Assembly: GCA_016290695.1 (NCBI GenBank)
Contig: JAEEUX010000142.1
Span: forward strand, 1 to 6,779
From: Oscillospiraceae bacterium
Lineage (GTDB): Bacteria; Bacillota; Clostridia; Oscillospirales; Oscillospiraceae
Direction: 5' to 3'
DNA: 6,779 nt
Position numbers and translations under genes: made by a program. Under the pieces are notes generated by a model. That model searched no databases. It was not told the DNA's origin and worked only from the letters and a program-made list of their open reading frames with translations. Positions 5,553 to 6,779 of this stretch are shown piece after piece. Position 1 is the stretch's first letter. Every line of letters begins with the position of its first letter.

Positions 5553-6284
5553 TTATAGAACACTGCTCAAAAACTCTTTTGTGCGTTCGTTTTTTGGGTT
5601 GTTGAATATTTCGTCGGGAGTGCCTTCCTCGGCGATGACGCCGCCCGCCATGAAAACGATGCGGTCAGCCACATCGCGCGCAAAACCCATCTCGTGCGTG
5701 ACGACAACCATCGTCATGCCGCCCTGCGCCAGTTCCTTCATAACGGTGAGAACCTCGCCGACCATCTCCGGGTCAAGGGCGCTGGTGGGCTCGTCAAAAA
5801 GCATTATGTCGGGGTTCATCGCCAGCGCGCGCGCTATTGCGACGCGCTGCTGCTGCCCGCCGGAAAGCTGGTGCGGGTAAACAGAGGCCTTGTCCTCAAG
5901 TCCGACGCGGCGCAATAGCTCAATAGCGCGCTTTTCAGCGTCGGCCTTGTTCATCTTTTTTAGGTCGACCGGCGCGAGCATGACGTTTTTGAGGACGGTG
6001 AGATGCGAGAAAAGATTGAAGCTCTGAAAAACCATCCCTATATTCTCGCGCACCTTGTTTATATTGATTTTCGGAGAGGTTATTTCATAATCGTCGACGA
6101 TGATCTGGCCCTCGGTGGCCTCCTCAAGCTTATTTAGGCAGCGCAGGAAAGTGGATTTTCCGCCGCCGGAGGGGCCGATTACGCATACGACCTCGCCTTC
6201 CTTTATCGTAAGGTCGATGCCGCGCAGAACCTGGAGCTCGCCAAAGCTTTTATGTAAATTTGTAACTTTAACTTTTTCTGTCAT
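5553..6284 (-). CDS. Polar amino-acid ABC transporter ATP-binding protein (GlnQ/HisP type)
   Basis: This is the cytoplasmic ATPase that powers uptake of a polar amino acid such as glutamine, cystine, arginine or histidine. All ABC motifs are present in its 243 residues: aromatic A-loop F14, Walker A GPSGGGKST (37-45), Q-loop Q87 in VFQSFNLF, signature LSGGQQQR (140-147), Walker B IMLFDEP (160-166), D-loop SALD (168-171) and H-loop H197. The VFQSFNLFSHLTVLKNV segment and the length are typical of the polar amino-acid subfamily (TC 3.A.1.3). Its start overlaps the permease end by 17 nt, and a purine-rich GGAGAAGAAAA tract lies upstream with rather long spacing, so translation is probably coupled. 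The substrate-binding protein is not in the window. The exact substrate cannot be assigned, so no gene symbol is given. Confidence 0.96.
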   Translation of the reverse strand: MTEKVKVTNLHKSFGELQVLRGIDLTIKEGEVVCVIGPSGGGKSTFLRCLNKLEEATEGQIIVDDYEITSPKININKVRENIGMVFQSFNLFSHLTVLKNVMLAPVDLKKMNKADAEKRAIELLRRVGLEDKASVYPHQLSGGQQQRVAIARALAMNPDIMLFDEPTSALDPEMVGEVLTVMKELAQGGMTMVVVTHEMGFARDVADRIVFMAGGVIAEEGTPDEIFNNPKNERTKEFLSSVL

Positions 6285-6779
6285 AATTGATTTTCTTCTC
6301 CAAATACTTAGAAATGACCATCAAAATCGAGATGAATACGAGATAGAAGATGGCGACGAGCAGGTAAGAAGCAAAAAACTGGTACGTTTTGCCGACATAT
6401 ACCTTCGCCTTGTTGAGAACCTCGGAGAGACCGATGGCAGACAGAATGGAAGTATCCTTAACGGTTATGATGAACTGGTTTACGAGAGAAGGAACGGCTA
6501 TTTTGAAGGCCTGAGGCAGAACAATCTTCATCGTCGTGCGAAGGCTGCTCATGCCGAGGCTTCGCGCCGCCTCAACCTGACCTTTGGGGACCGCGCCTAT
6601 AGCGCCGCGGAAGATCTCTGACATATAGGCTCCGGCGTTCAGCGTGAGCGTAATAAGACCCGCTATCTCCTGTGTAATGCGGAAATCGGGCGAAAAGGTC
6701 TGAATAAGCTGGGGCAGGCCGAAGAATATGAGGCAGGCCTGAACGAGCATAGGCGTTCCGCGGATTATCCAAACGTATA
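6268..6779 (-). CDS. Polar amino-acid ABC transporter permease (5' part outside window)
   Basis: This is the integral membrane subunit of the same importer. The 169 residues visible are the C-terminal part, and the frame stays open to the window edge, beginning YVWIIRGTPMLVQ. The FRGTP-like segment (here IRGTP) is the hallmark near the start of the HisM/GlnP-type domain, so roughly 40-60 N-terminal residues are probably missing; an internal Met at 6750 is not the start because it follows this conserved motif. The cytoplasmic EAA loop is intact (VEAARSLGMSS, then KIVLPQAFKIAVPSL) and contacts the ATPase. Transmembrane segments follow or flank it (FIITVKDTSILSAIGL region; YLLVAIFYLVFISILMVI near the end). 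The gene ends inside the ATPase start with a 17-nt overlap, indicating a tight operon. Confidence 0.95.
   Translation of the reverse strand, partial: YVWIIRGTPMLVQACLIFFGLPQLIQTFSPDFRITQEIAGLITLTLNAGAYMSEIFRGAIGAVPKGQVEAARSLGMSSLRTTMKIVLPQAFKIAVPSLVNQFIITVKDTSILSAIGLSEVLNKAKVYVGKTYQFFASYLLVAIFYLVFISILMVISKYLEKKINYDRKS

Noticed and set aside
6100..6621. A 173-codon + strand frame opposite the ABC ATPase and permease genes
   Set aside because: It is antisense to two overlapping genes with intact diagnostic motifs, and its translation looks like noise.

Overview
The window is chromosomal DNA, probably from a gut-type Clostridia member (Bacillota; something near Oscillospiraceae would fit). This is inferred from the strong AGGAGG-type ribosome binding sites, a Gram-positive-style xseA-xseB-ispA cluster, the SPFH/zinc-ribbon protein family common in Clostridia, and moderately GC-rich coding DNA with AT-rich intergenic gaps. 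No rRNA, tRNA, CRISPR array, insertion sequence or phage gene was found.

Left part, + strand (1-2302): xseA (cut by one base at the window edge), xseB and ispA follow one another with overlapping ends. They encode both subunits of exodeoxyribonuclease VII and a short-chain (farnesyl) polyprenyl diphosphate synthase. In many Bacillota dxs comes next. Here it does not.

Middle, + strand (2303-4525): a 65-bp AT-rich gap leads into a two-gene unit. The first gene encodes an SPFH-domain protein of the YdjI / 'virion core protein-like' type with three zinc ribbons at its C-terminus. The second encodes a DUF4428 protein with a zinc-binding module at each end. A GC-rich hairpin lies in the short gap between them. 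This pair is the least understood part of the window. A membrane-associated scaffold with a small zinc-ribbon partner is a reasonable guess, but the sequence does not prove it.

Right part, - strand (4580-6779): reading leftwards from the right edge there is a polar amino-acid ABC permease (5' end outside the window), its ATPase (overlapping by 17 nt), an intrinsic terminator, and then an EamA/DMT-family 10-helix transporter. The EamA gene and the DUF4428 gene converge on one bidirectional terminator hairpin at 4545-4576.

Apart from the zinc-ribbon pair the genes are ordinary housekeeping and transport functions. I see no convincing evidence for a wholly new system. The points most worth a second look are the SPFH/DUF4428 pair with its tandemly duplicated zinc ribbon and intergenic hairpin, and the compact termination architecture.
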